In this document: in pieces, positions 23,426-32,051 of the stretch
Layout of the letters: each line of letters begins with the position of its first letter
How positions within the stretch are numbered: the stretch's first letter is position 1
Source of the DNA: Betaproteobacteria bacterium
Lineage (GTDB): Bacteria > Pseudomonadota > Gammaproteobacteria > Burkholderiales > Rhodocyclaceae
Length of the DNA stretch: 32,085 bases
Direction: 5' to 3'
Assembly: GCA_028065725.1 (NCBI GenBank)
Contig: JAPTVL010000326.1
Coordinates: 1 to 32,085, forward strand
Translations under genes and position numbers: made by a program
The notes under the pieces: generated by a model
What the model saw: only the letters and a program-made list of their open reading frames with translations
What the model was told of the DNA's origin: nothing
Databases searched by the model: none

Positions 23426-23872
23426 ATGAAGAAGATCCTGATGTTGCACGGCGTCAACCACAACATGTTCGGCAAGCGCGACCCGGCTCAGTACGGCACC
23501 ATCACCCTGGACGAGATCGACGCGCAGATGCGCCAACTGGCGCGCGAACTGGACGTGGAAGTCACCAGCTACCAGACCAATCATGAAGGTGCGATGTGCG
23601 AACGCGTGCACCAGGCCTTCACCGACAAGGTGGATGCGGTGGTGATCAACGCCGGCGCCTGGACCCATTACAGCTACGCGCTGCGCGACGCTCTGGCGAT
23701 CCTGACGGTGCCGATCGTCGAGATCCACATGTCGAACATCCACGCGCGCGAGGAATTCCGCCACCATTCGGTGTTCGCCGAGGTCGCCAACGGCCAGATC
23801 TGCGGCTTCGGCGTGGATAGCTATCTGCTCGGCCTGCGCGCTGCGGTCAGCGCCGCCGGCGGCAAGGCATGA
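23426..23872 (+). CDS. Type II 3-dehydroquinate dehydratase homologue (AroQ family)
   Basis: At 148 residues this has the exact size and order of type II dehydroquinases, which interconvert 3-dehydroquinate and 3-dehydroshikimate. Arg18 and catalytic Tyr23 (KRDPAQYGT), the THYSYALRDAL helix, His101 (EIHMSNIHAREEF) and Arg112 are kept. Two conserved stretches differ: NGPNLN is HGVNHN, and NPGAYTH is NAGAWTH. The substrate pocket is thus altered, and either catabolic dehydroquinase activity (as QuiB/AroQ) or a related elimination on an analogue is possible. GGAGAGGGA precedes the ATG. The stop overlaps the MaoC gene. Confidence 0.85.
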   Translation: MKKILMLHGVNHNMFGKRDPAQYGTITLDEIDAQMRQLARELDVEVTSYQTNHEGAMCERVHQAFTDKVDAVVINAGAWTHYSYALRDALAILTVPIVEIHMSNIHAREEFRHHSVFAEVANGQICGFGVDSYLLGLRAAVSAAGGKA

Positions 23873-24372
23873 CGGCACCTGCGACCATGGCCGCCGCGCG
23901 AACGCCGCGGGAACGCTACTGGGACGACGCGTCGGTGGGCGACGAGGCGGTCAGCCCCCCGGTCACCGTCACCGAGGCCATGATCATGGCCTACGCACAG
24001 CTGACCGGCGATTTCACGCCCGTACATGTCGACGAGGCCTACGCCAGGACGACGCCGTTCGGCACGCGGGTGGCGCACGGGCTGCTCGGCCTGTCGCTGG
24101 CCGACGGCCTAAAGACGCAGGCGGACTACCGATTCCTGCCCGGAATGTCGCTCGGCTGGACCTGGGATTTTGCGCTGCCGATCAAGATCGGCGACACGCT
24201 GCGGGTGAAGTTCAGGGTCGGCAGCATGCGCGTCACCAAACGACCGGGCTGGGGCATCGTGACCTTGCCCTGCGAGCTCATCAACCAGCGCGGGGAAGCC
24301 GTCCAGAAGGGCGAGCACCGCCTGATGATCCCGCGTCGGCCGGAAATCGATCGTTCAAACCCGGAGTCTTAG
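23869..24372 (+). CDS. MaoC-like enoyl-CoA hydratase/dehydratase
   Basis: The 167-residue protein has one hotdog fold with the R-hydratase motif: Asp48 and His53 in GDFTPVHVDE, then TPFGTRVAHGLL. Enzymes of this type add water to enoyl-CoA or remove it from 3-hydroxyacyl-CoA. The ATG at 23869 overlaps the dehydroquinase stop. The CoA-transferase gene starts two bases after its stop, so the hydratase probably acts on the CoA ester made by that transferase. Confidence 0.87.
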   Translation: MTAPATMAAARTPRERYWDDASVGDEAVSPPVTVTEAMIMAYAQLTGDFTPVHVDEAYARTTPFGTRVAHGLLGLSLADGLKTQADYRFLPGMSLGWTWDFALPIKIGDTLRVKFRVGSMRVTKRPGWGIVTLPCELINQRGEAVQKGEHRLMIPRRPEIDRSNPES

Positions 24373-24373
24373 C

Positions 24374-25603
24374 ATGTCCAGCCAGCCGCTTCCCCTCGCG
24401 GGCATCCGCGTCATCGATTACAGCCACTTTCTCGCCGGCCCGTTCCTGTCGCGCTGCCTCGCCGCGATGGGTGCCGAGGTGATCAAGGTGGAGCGGCCCA
24501 CCGCCGGCGACGCCGGCCGCGCGCATCCCTACTTCATCGACGGCCAGAGCGGCTACTTCCTGCAGCAGAACATGGGCAAGTGCGGTCTGTGCGTGAACCT
24601 CAAGGATCCCCGCGGCCTGGAAATGCTGCACAAGCTGGTGGCCGGTGCCGACGTCTTCGTCGAGAACTACCGGCCGGGAGCGCTCGACCGGCTCGGCCTG
24701 GGCTACCAGCAGTTGGCGGCGATCAACCCGCGCCTGGTCTATTGTTCGGTCTCCGCCTACGGCCACACCGGCCCGGATGCGGCGCAGGCCGGATTCGGGC
24801 TGATCGCCGAGGCCAAGAGCGGCGCCATGGCGATGATCGGCCAACCGGGAGAGGCGCCGCCGCTGTTTCGCATCGCCCTGGCCGACATGTACACCGGCAT
24901 CCACGGCGTCGCCGCGGTCTGCGCCGCACTGCTCGGCCGGATCGGCTCGGGACGCGGCCAGCACATCGACATGGCACTCTACGACTGCATGGTGTCGATG
25001 CACGAATACGCGGTGCAGTGCTACACGCTCTCCGGTGGCAAGGAGATTCCGGTGCAGACCGGCCACGACCTGCCGCAATCGACGGTCTATGGTGTGTTCT
25101 CCGGCCGCGACGGCCATTTCGTCATCGCCGCGCAGGTCGATGACGCCTGGCTGCGCCTGGCCCAATTGATCGGCGGCGACCAACTGGCGGCCGATCAACG
25201 CTTCCATCATCCGGCCGGACGCAACGAACACCGAGAGGAGATCCTGGCGAAGATCCGCGCCTGGGCGATGAACCAGGCCTCGGTCTCGGCCTGCATCGCA
25301 GCACTCGAGTCGGCCAAGGTTCCCTGCGCGCCGGTGCAACGCATCGACCAGGTGCTGGCCGACCCGCAGGTCCAGGCGCGCGGCATGATCGTCGAGCAGG
25401 ATCACCCGGTGTTGGGCCGCATCCGCCTGCCCAATCTGCCCTTCCGTTTCTCGGAATGCGACACCTCGCCCAAGTGCGTCGCACCGCTGATGGGTCAGCA
25501 CAACCGCGAGATCGCCGCAACGCTCGGTTATGCGCCGGCACAGATCGACGCGCTGGTGAAGGACGGCGTGCTCTACGCCGAAGAAGCGGTCGACCGCTTG
25601 TGA
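24374..25603 (+). CDS. Family III CoA-transferase (CaiB/BaiF type)
   Basis: The 409-residue protein has the CaiB/BaiF fold. The catalytic Asp, which forms the aspartyl-CoA thioester, is Asp171 in RIALADMYTGIHG. The family start IRVIDYSHFLAGPF and the VFVENYRPGALDRLGLGY segment are typical. It would activate a carboxylic acid by moving CoA from a donor such as succinyl-CoA or acetyl-CoA. The donor and acceptor cannot be told from sequence. GGAG lies ahead of the ATG. Confidence 0.9.
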   Translation: MSSQPLPLAGIRVIDYSHFLAGPFLSRCLAAMGAEVIKVERPTAGDAGRAHPYFIDGQSGYFLQQNMGKCGLCVNLKDPRGLEMLHKLVAGADVFVENYRPGALDRLGLGYQQLAAINPRLVYCSVSAYGHTGPDAAQAGFGLIAEAKSGAMAMIGQPGEAPPLFRIALADMYTGIHGVAAVCAALLGRIGSGRGQHIDMALYDCMVSMHEYAVQCYTLSGGKEIPVQTGHDLPQSTVYGVFSGRDGHFVIAAQVDDAWLRLAQLIGGDQLAADQRFHHPAGRNEHREEILAKIRAWAMNQASVSACIAALESAKVPCAPVQRIDQVLADPQVQARGMIVEQDHPVLGRIRLPNLPFRFSECDTSPKCVAPLMGQHNREIAATLGYAPAQIDALVKDGVLYAEEAVDRL

Positions 25604-25616
25604 TCGGGAGCCTGTG

Positions 25617-26438
25617 ATGGATCGCTACGCAGTCGTGGGCCATCCGCTCGGACATACCAAGTCGCCGCTCATCCACGGCATGTTCGCGCGGGCCACCGGG
25701 CAGGCGCTGGCCTACACCGCGCTGGAGTCGCCGCTTTCCGGCTTCGCCGCGACGCTGGCGGCGTTTCGCGCCAGCGGTGGTCGCGGCATCAACGTCACGG
25801 CGCCATTCAAGCTGGAGGCCTTCGCCCTGGCCACCGACCTGATGGAACGTGCGCGGCTGGCCGGCGCGGTCAATGCCATCAAGTTCGAAGACGGCCGGAT
25901 CATCGCCGACAATTTCGACGGCATGGGTCTGGTCACCGACATCGAATGCAATCTGGCAACCCCGCTCGCAGGCGGACGCGTCCTGCTGCTGGGCGCGGGC
26001 GGTGCAGCGCGCGGCGCGCTGCTGCCCATCCTGCAGCGGCAACCTGAACAACTGGTCATCGCCAACCGCACCGTGGCCAAGGCGGAGGCGCTGGCGGAAC
26101 GATTCTCGGCACGCGGCAGAGTCGTTGCGGCCGGCTACCCGGCCCTGGCCGGCAGAGACTTCGACATCGTCATCAATGCCACCTCGGCGAGCCTGCACGG
26201 CGAGCTGCCGCCGGTGCCCAAGGGGGTCTTCGGCGACGGCTGCCTGGCTTACGAACTGGTGTATGGCAAGGGCATGACGCCTTTTCTGCGCCTGGCGCGC
26301 GAGGCCTATGCGCGCAGCCTCGCCGACGGCGTCGGCATGCTGGTGGAGCAAGCCGCCGAGGCTTTCCTGTGGTGGCGCGGGGTCCGACCGGAAACTCGGG
26401 AGGTGATCGCGGCGATCGCGGTGGCGCTCCATGACTGA
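25617..26438 (+). CDS. Shikimate/quinate dehydrogenase-like protein (AroE family)
   Basis: The 273-residue protein is closer to true AroE than the one at 21189: VVGHPLGHTKSPLIH near the start, catalytic Lys65 (NVTAPFK), Asn86 (AGAVNAI), Asp101 (ADNFDGMG) and the nucleotide loop LLLGAGGAARGAL. Compared with standard AroE, the first carboxylate-binding Ser is Thr14 (Ser16 is kept), and the Thr before the catalytic Asp is Phe100. It may oxidise quinate or shikimate, or an analogue, in the first step of the pathway. GGGAG sits six bases before the ATG. Confidence 0.85.
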   Translation: MDRYAVVGHPLGHTKSPLIHGMFARATGQALAYTALESPLSGFAATLAAFRASGGRGINVTAPFKLEAFALATDLMERARLAGAVNAIKFEDGRIIADNFDGMGLVTDIECNLATPLAGGRVLLLGAGGAARGALLPILQRQPEQLVIANRTVAKAEALAERFSARGRVVAAGYPALAGRDFDIVINATSASLHGELPPVPKGVFGDGCLAYELVYGKGMTPFLRLAREAYARSLADGVGMLVEQAAEAFLWWRGVRPETREVIAAIAVALHD

Positions 26439-26472
26439 AGCGTCCGCCACGGCCAAGACAGCGAGGTAAGTC

Positions 26473-27141
26473 ATGCACTACAAATTCGACTTCAGTCCGA
26501 TCATCGCCGGCATGCCCGATCTGCTGCGGGGCTGCGCCGGCACCATTGGGCTCGCCGTGGCGGGGATGGCGCTGGCGATCACCATCGGCCTGATCGGCGT
26601 GGTGGCGCGCAATTCTTCCTTCGCACCGCTGCGCTACCTGGTCATCGGTTTCGTCGAGCTGATCCGCAACACTCCCTTCCTGGTGCAGATCTACTTCCTT
26701 TTTTTCGCCTTGCCGAACCTGGGTATCAAGCTCAGCCCCACCGTGGCCGCGATCATCGCCCTGGGGATCAACGGCGGCGCCTACGCCATCGAAATCGTCA
26801 GGGGCGGCGTCCAGGCGATCAGCAAGGGCATGGTCGAGGCCGGCCGGGCGCTGGGCCTGCACCCGCTGCAGATCTTCCGCTTCATCGTCCTGAAACCCGC
26901 GATCCGGACCATCTACCCGGCCCTGGTCAGCCAGTTCATCCTGCTGACCCTGACCACCAGCATCACTTCGTCGATCTCGGCCTATGAGCTCACCTCGGTG
27001 GCCATGGTGATCGAGTCGAACACCTACCGGAGCTTCGAGGTTTATTTCACCATCACCCTGATGTACCTGGCGATCTCGTCGCTGATGATGTTGTTGTTCG
27101 GCTTCATCTCGAAACGTTACCTCAGCTACCCGACGCGCTAG
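26473..27141 (+). CDS. Polar amino acid-type ABC transporter, permease 1
   Basis: The 222-residue protein has about five membrane segments of the HisMQ/GlnP type. FVELIRNTPFLVQIYFLFF is the family segment near the second helix, and the EAA-loop region is VEAGRALGLHPLQIF. It pairs with the following permease to form the pore. GAGG precedes the ATG. The four transporter genes lie directly after the AroE-like gene on the same strand with short gaps, so they belong to the catabolic operon or an immediate extension of it. Confidence 0.9.
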   Translation: MHYKFDFSPIIAGMPDLLRGCAGTIGLAVAGMALAITIGLIGVVARNSSFAPLRYLVIGFVELIRNTPFLVQIYFLFFALPNLGIKLSPTVAAIIALGINGGAYAIEIVRGGVQAISKGMVEAGRALGLHPLQIFRFIVLKPAIRTIYPALVSQFILLTLTTSITSSISAYELTSVAMVIESNTYRSFEVYFTITLMYLAISSLMMLLFGFISKRYLSYPTR

Positions 27142-27152
27142 GAGACACGAAC

Positions 27153-27800
27153 ATGGGTAAATTCGGCATCGGCGAATTGATGTTTCTCCTGGTCGGGCTG
27201 AAGTGGACCGTCCTGCTCTCCCTGGTCGGTTTCATCGGCGGTGCCGTCGCGGGACTGCCGGTGGCACTGGCGCGCACCTCGCAGCGGAGGATCGTGAGGC
27301 GGCTGGCGGGTGCCTACATCTGGGTGTTCCAGGGTACGCCCTTGCTGATGCAGTTGTTCGTCGTCTATTACGGTCTGGCGCTGTTCAACTTTTCGCTCGA
27401 TGCCTGGACCTCGGTGGCGATCGCCTTCACCCTGAATGCCAGCGCCTTCCTGGGCGAGATCTGGCGGGGTTCGATCCAGGCGGTGCCCTACGGACAGACC
27501 GAGGCGGCCAATGCCCTGAGCCTGCATTACCTCGTGCGCATGCGCGACGTGATCCTACCGCAGGCGCTGCGCACCTCCCTGCCGGCCACCATCGGCTACC
27601 TGGTGCAATTGATCAAGGGCACCTCGCTGGCGGCCATCGTCGGTTTCACCGAGCTGACCCGCGCCGGCACCATCATCTCGAATCAGACCTTTCAGCCCTT
27701 GATCATCTTCGGCCTGATCGGTGCGATGTACTTCTGTCTTTGTTGGCCGCTATCGCTCTATGGATCGAGGCTCGAAAGACGGCTTGCAGCAACTCGCTGA
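27153..27800 (+). CDS. Polar amino acid-type ABC transporter, permease 2
   Basis: The 215-residue membrane protein is of the same family as the gene before it. WVFQGTPLLMQLFVVYYG matches the conserved segment and TEAANALSLHYLVRM fills the EAA loop. TAGGAGA overlaps the upstream stop and serves as its ribosome-binding site. Having two different permeases is normal for this transporter class. Confidence 0.9.
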   Translation: MGKFGIGELMFLLVGLKWTVLLSLVGFIGGAVAGLPVALARTSQRRIVRRLAGAYIWVFQGTPLLMQLFVVYYGLALFNFSLDAWTSVAIAFTLNASAFLGEIWRGSIQAVPYGQTEAANALSLHYLVRMRDVILPQALRTSLPATIGYLVQLIKGTSLAAIVGFTELTRAGTIISNQTFQPLIIFGLIGAMYFCLCWPLSLYGSRLERRLAATR

Positions 27801-27866
27801 ACGGCGTGATCAGTCGGGTAAATCATTCAATACGCGCCATGCAACGATAACCATCAGGAGATACAC

Positions 27867-28733
27867 ATGTCAGAAAGTCACACGCTACTACAGCGCTGCT
27901 CACAACATCGCTTAGCCCGCCTCATCGTTTCCGTGGCTGCCGGCGCCCTGCTGCTGGGCGCCTTGGCGCCTTCGGCCTCGGCCATCACCTCGGCGGAAAT
28001 CAAGAAGAACGGTCAACTGGTGGTGGGCATTCAGGGCGACAATCCGCCCTGGGGTTTTGTCGACACCAACGGCGTGCAACAGGGTTTCGACGCCGATATC
28101 GCCAAGCTGCTCGGCCAGGACCTGGGTGTCCCGGTCAAGTTCGTCGATCTCGCGGTGGTCAACCGGATTCCCGCGCTAGTGACCGGCAAGGTCGATGTGG
28201 TGATCGCGGTCATGGGCATGTATCCGGATCGCGCCAAGGCGGTGCAGTTCTCCAAGCCCTATTCGGCCAATGATGTGGTTCTGGTGGCCCCCAAGAAGAC
28301 CCCGATCAAGAGCTTTGCCGACATGAAGAAGTACGTGATCGGCGTGCCCAGGTCGAGTGCGCAGGATACCGAAGTCACCAAGCTCGCGCCTCCCGGCACC
28401 GTGATCCGGCGCTTCGACGACGATTCCGCCAACATCCAGGCGATGCTCTCGGGACAAGTGCAGGCGGTCGGCGCCAATCAGTTCTACCCGATCAAGCTCA
28501 ACGCCGCCCAGCCCGGGACCTATGAGATCAAGCTGAAGTTCCTGCGGCAATGGAACGGCATCTGCACCCGGCTCGGCGAAAAGGAGTTGAACGCCTATAT
28601 CAACACCTTCATCGACAAGATCAAGGCCAACGGTCAGCTCGCCGTGGTATATCAGAAGTGGATGGGCTTCGCGCCGCCCAAGCCGGACGAATTCCCCACC
28701 TCCGTGCCCGGCGTTCCCTTTACGGTGCAGTGA
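27867..28733 (+). CDS. ABC transporter periplasmic substrate-binding protein (SBP_bac_3 family)
   Basis: The 288-residue protein has a signal peptide with hydrophobic stretch LIVSVAAGALLLGALAP and a probable cleavage after Ala39 (PSASA). The mature part starts like other family 3 solute-binding proteins (KKNGQLVVGIQGDNPPWGF). VIAVMGMYPDRAKAVQFS carries the Arg that usually binds the ligand carboxylate. The ligand could be an amino acid, but the context suggests the organic acid degraded by the operon. AGGAGA precedes the ATG. Confidence 0.9.
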   Translation: MSESHTLLQRCSQHRLARLIVSVAAGALLLGALAPSASAITSAEIKKNGQLVVGIQGDNPPWGFVDTNGVQQGFDADIAKLLGQDLGVPVKFVDLAVVNRIPALVTGKVDVVIAVMGMYPDRAKAVQFSKPYSANDVVLVAPKKTPIKSFADMKKYVIGVPRSSAQDTEVTKLAPPGTVIRRFDDDSANIQAMLSGQVQAVGANQFYPIKLNAAQPGTYEIKLKFLRQWNGICTRLGEKELNAYINTFIDKIKANGQLAVVYQKWMGFAPPKPDEFPTSVPGVPFTVQ

Positions 28734-28763
28734 TCGAAACCCCATAGCGCGATAGGGAACACC

Positions 28764-29540
28764 ATGCAAGCTAATCCGAATGCTCCGGCATATCCCGGAA
28801 CCGCACCGATGATCCTCATGGAAGGCGTCGACAAGTGGTACGGCGCTTTCCAGGCATTGAAAAATGTGCACCTGACGGTGAGCTGCGGCGAGAAGATCGT
28901 TCTCTGCGGACCCTCAGGGTCGGGAAAATCGACGCTGATCCGCTGCCTCAACCGGCTCGAGAACTATCAGCAAGGGCGCGTCGTGGTGCGCGGGATAGAG
29001 CTCGACCAGAGCAGCAAGACGATCGATGCGGTGCGGCATGAAGTCGGCATGGTGTTCCAGCAATTCAACTTGTTTCCTCACCTCACGGTGATGCAGAACT
29101 GCCTCCTGGCACCGATGAAGGCGCTGGGCAAGGGCCGCGCGGAGGCTGAGGCCACCGCCCGCCGGCTGCTCGACCGGGTCAAGATACTCGATCAAGCCGA
29201 CAAGTATCCGGCCCACCTGTCGGGCGGGCAGCAACAGCGGGTGGCGATCGCCCGCGCGCTGTGCATGGAACCGAAGCTGATGCTGTTCGACGAGCCGACC
29301 TCGGCGCTCGACCCGGAGATGGTCAAGGAAGTGCTCGACACCATGATCAGCCTGGCCAATGAGGGAATGACGATGATTTGCGTCACCCACGAAATGGGCT
29401 TCGCCCGGTCGGTCGCCGACCGGGTGATTTTCATGGCTGACGGAGAGATCATCGAGCAAGGTCCGCCGGCGGAGTTCTTCAAGAAGCCGCAGCACCAGAG
29501 AACGCGAGCCTTCTTAGGCGAAATTCTCGGCAACCATTGA
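28764..29540 (+). CDS. Polar amino acid-type ABC transporter, ATP-binding protein
   Basis: The 258-residue ATPase has Walker [10 protein letters not shown] (49-57), signature [15 protein letters not shown], Walker [14 protein letters not shown] and the switch His in CVTHEMGFA. It is closest to GlnQ/HisP-type subunits. It follows the binding protein by 30 bases and completes the importer. The next gene is a transporter of a different class, so the transporter unit ends here. Confidence 0.92.
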   Translation: MQANPNAPAYPGTAPMILMEGVDKWYGAFQALKNVHLTVSCGEKIVLCGPSGSGKSTLIRCLNRLENYQQGRVVVRGIELDQSSKTIDAVRHEVGMVFQQFNLFPHLTVMQNCLLAPMKALGKGRAEAEATARRLLDRVKILDQADKYPAHLSGGQQQRVAIARALCMEPKLMLFDEPTSALDPEMVKEVLDTMISLANEGMTMICVTHEMGFARSVADRVIFMADGEIIEQGPPAEFFKKPQHQRTRAFLGEILGNH

Positions 29541-29589
29541 TTCAGTCGCAAGCGACGCATAGCCGAGGAATCCGCGCCTCCGAGCCCCG

Positions 29590-30510
29590 ATGAATGAACC
29601 CCTCCCCGGCATGCCGCGAAGCTTGCGCGGCATGTTGATGATCATGGCGGCGGTGGCGATGTTCGCCGTCATGGATTCGATCTCGAAGTACCTGACCCGC
29701 TTCTATCCGGTGACGATGGTGGTGTGGGCGCGCTATGCCTTTCACACGCTGCTGGTGACCGCCCTGCTCGGCCCGCGTCTGGGTCTGGCACTGGTACGTA
29801 CCCGCCGGCCGGGCACGCAGATCGTGCGCGGCCTGCTGCTCGCGGCGTCCACACTGCTGTTCGTCGCGGCCTTGAAATACCAGCCGCTCGCCGAGTCTTC
29901 CGCGATCTCCTTCCTGGCACCGCTGCTGGTCACGATGATGGCCGTATTGGTGCTGAAGGAGCAGGTCGAACTCGCCCGCTGGCTCGCGGTCAGCGCCGGC
30001 TTCGTCGGCGTCCTGATCATCATGCGTCCAGGCAGCGGCGTCTTTGCCTGGTCCTCGCTGCTGCCGCTGGGCACGGCCGCCTGCTTCGCCTCCTATCAGA
30101 TACTGACGCGCCGGATCGCAGGGCTGGAGAGTCCCCACACCTCTATTTTCTACTCCGGCCTGGTCGGCATGCTGCTGCTCTCCCTAGCCTTGCCCGACGC
30201 CTGGAGGCCACCGCAGAGCTGGTTTCACGCGTTCCTGTTCATCGCCGTGGGCTGCATCGCCGGCTTCAGCCATCTGACCCTGATCAAGGCCTATGAATTC
30301 GCCCCCGCCGCCAAACTGGCCCCGTTCAGCTACACCCAACTGATTTGGGCCACCGTCGTGGGCTATCTGGTGTTCGGGGATTTCCCGGATCGCTGGTCGC
30401 TGCTCGGGATCGCCATCCTCATGGCCAGCGGCATCTACATCGCGACGCACCAGCATCTGTCAGAGCGCCTGCTGCGCGCAGCGCAGCAGGAAGGCACTCC
30501 CGGCGCCTGA
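29590..30510 (+). CDS. EamA/DMT-family transporter
   Basis: The 306-residue protein has about ten membrane helices in two EamA repeats. Each repeat begins with a helix like MLIMAAVAMFAVMDSISKYL, and the loop after helix four reads SFLAPLLVTMMAVLVLKEQV, the usual EamA end-of-repeat pattern. DMT carriers export amino acids, nucleosides or other metabolites; no substrate can be named. The ribosome-binding site is weak. It lies on the same strand as the ABC genes with a 49-base gap, so it may be read from the same transcript. Confidence 0.87.
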   Translation: MNEPLPGMPRSLRGMLMIMAAVAMFAVMDSISKYLTRFYPVTMVVWARYAFHTLLVTALLGPRLGLALVRTRRPGTQIVRGLLLAASTLLFVAALKYQPLAESSAISFLAPLLVTMMAVLVLKEQVELARWLAVSAGFVGVLIIMRPGSGVFAWSSLLPLGTAACFASYQILTRRIAGLESPHTSIFYSGLVGMLLLSLALPDAWRPPQSWFHAFLFIAVGCIAGFSHLTLIKAYEFAPAAKLAPFSYTQLIWATVVGYLVFGDFPDRWSLLGIAILMASGIYIATHQHLSERLLRAAQQEGTPGA

Positions 30511-30557
30511 GTCGGGGATGCCAGTCGCTGCGAAGAGGGCCGCCGGGTGACGCCGCA

Positions 30558-32033
30558 ATGAATAGCGTGACGACGCTGAACGGGAGTGGATCTCACGCCA
30601 TCGCCCTCACCGTCGCGGCGGCGTTCTTCATGGAGACGCTCGACGCCTCGATCATCACCGTTGCCCTGCCCTCGATCGGCACCGGCTTCGGCAGCACCGC
30701 ACTGGACGCCAGCGCCTGCGTCACCTCGTATCTGGTGGCGCTGGCGGTATTCGTGCCGGCTGCCGGTTGGTGCGGCGAACGCTTCGGCGCGCGCCGGGTA
30801 TTCGCCTCGGCCATCGCCCTGTTCACCCTGGCATCGTTGCTGTGCGGCCTCGCCCCATCGCTCGGTCTGCTCATCGCCGCCAGAATTCTTCAGGGCACGG
30901 CGGCAGCATTCATGTCGCCGGTAGGACGCTTCGTGGTGCTGCGCGAAACTCCCAAGCAGCGGATCATCGAAGCCATCGGCACCATCACCTGGCCGGGACT
31001 CATTGCGCCGGTGCTGGGTCCCGTACTGGGCGGTCTAATCGTCAGCCACGCCTCGTGGCGCTGGATCTTCCTGGTGAACCTGCCCATCGGCCTAGCCGGG
31101 ATAGGCCTGGTACTGCGCCACATTCCCCCGCGCGCGCCGACGGCGAGAGTCCGCTTCGACACCGTCGGCTTCCTGCTGACGGCGCTGACCTTGGCAGCGC
31201 TGGTCGAAGGGCTGGCACGACTGGGCAACCTGGATGCCTGGTCGCCCTGGCCGCTGGCGCTGGTGGGTGTCGGCCTGTTGATGGCGGTCGGCTGCGTTAG
31301 GCATGCACACCGCAGCGCGGCACCCATGCTCGACCTGCGCGCTGTCGCCGTGCCGAGCTTTGCGCTCGCCGTGGTGAGTTTCGGCTTCGTCTCTCGCGTC
31401 GCGATCAACGCCTCGCCTTTCCTGTTGCCGTTGATGTTCCAGCTCGGTTTCGGTTACTCGCCCGAACACGCTGGGATGATGGTGTTGGCCTATATGGCCG
31501 GCAACCTGCTGATGAAGAGTGTCACCACGCCGACGCTGCGCCGCTTCGGCTTCCGCAGGGTGCTGACGACCAACGGCGCCCTGTGCGCGGCTTCGCTCTT
31601 CGGATGCGGACTGCTGGCGCCCGGGATTCCGGCCGTGCTGAGCTATGCGGTGCTGCTCGCTGCCGGCATGACGCGCTCGATGAATTTCACCGGCATCACC
31701 ACTCTCGCCTTTGCCGATATCGGCGCCGAGCAACGCGCCGGCGCCAACGCCTTGGCGACCATGCTGCAGCAGGTGGCCATGAGCATGGGTGTCGCCTTTG
31801 CTGCATTTGCCTTGAGCGTTTCTGAGGCATTGGGCGGCGCCCCGACTCTGCAACTCGCCGACTTCCACCATGCCTGGTTCGCGTTGGGGGCACTGATGAT
31901 GCTAGCTACCGCTGGTGCCCTGAAGCTGGACCGGAACGCCGGCCTGGTCATCTCCGCTCGCGATAATGGAATGGTCGCCCCTACCCGAAACGGCATCAGA
32001 GTGCCAAAGTGGAGCTGTTATACAACCACTTGA
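30558..32033 (+). CDS. MFS transporter, DHA2 (EmrB-like) family, with atypical C-terminal tail
   Basis: The 491-residue protein has the 14-helix DHA2 layout. FFMETLDASIITVALPSI and the ARILQGTAAAFMSPVGR region (motif C-like) are present, as is the late helix WFALGALMMLATAGAL. Such proteins are proton-driven exporters of drugs or metabolites. The last approximately 25 residues (from about ISARDNGMVAPTR) are polar and unlike the family. They are encoded by lower-GC sequence that runs into the start of an insertion sequence, so the natural C-terminus was probably replaced by that insertion. The ATG at 30558 is chosen; the frame upstream of it overlaps the EamA gene. Confidence 0.85.
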   Translation: MNSVTTLNGSGSHAIALTVAAAFFMETLDASIITVALPSIGTGFGSTALDASACVTSYLVALAVFVPAAGWCGERFGARRVFASAIALFTLASLLCGLAPSLGLLIAARILQGTAAAFMSPVGRFVVLRETPKQRIIEAIGTITWPGLIAPVLGPVLGGLIVSHASWRWIFLVNLPIGLAGIGLVLRHIPPRAPTARVRFDTVGFLLTALTLAALVEGLARLGNLDAWSPWPLALVGVGLLMAVGCVRHAHRSAAPMLDLRAVAVPSFALAVVSFGFVSRVAINASPFLLPLMFQLGFGYSPEHAGMMVLAYMAGNLLMKSVTTPTLRRFGFRRVLTTNGALCAASLFGCGLLAPGIPAVLSYAVLLAAGMTRSMNFTGITTLAFADIGAEQRAGANALATMLQQVAMSMGVAFAAFALSVSEALGGAPTLQLADFHHAWFALGALMMLATAGALKLDRNAGLVISARDNGMVAPTRNGIRVPKWSCYTTT

Positions 32034-32051
32034 ACGAGAGGAGCGACCGAG

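Noticed and set aside
12154..29540. A standard myo-inositol (iol) operon
   Set aside because: IolE-, IolG- and IolD-like folds occur, but IolB, IolC and IolA are missing, and the AroE/AroQ/PcaR-like genes point to an alicyclic acid instead.
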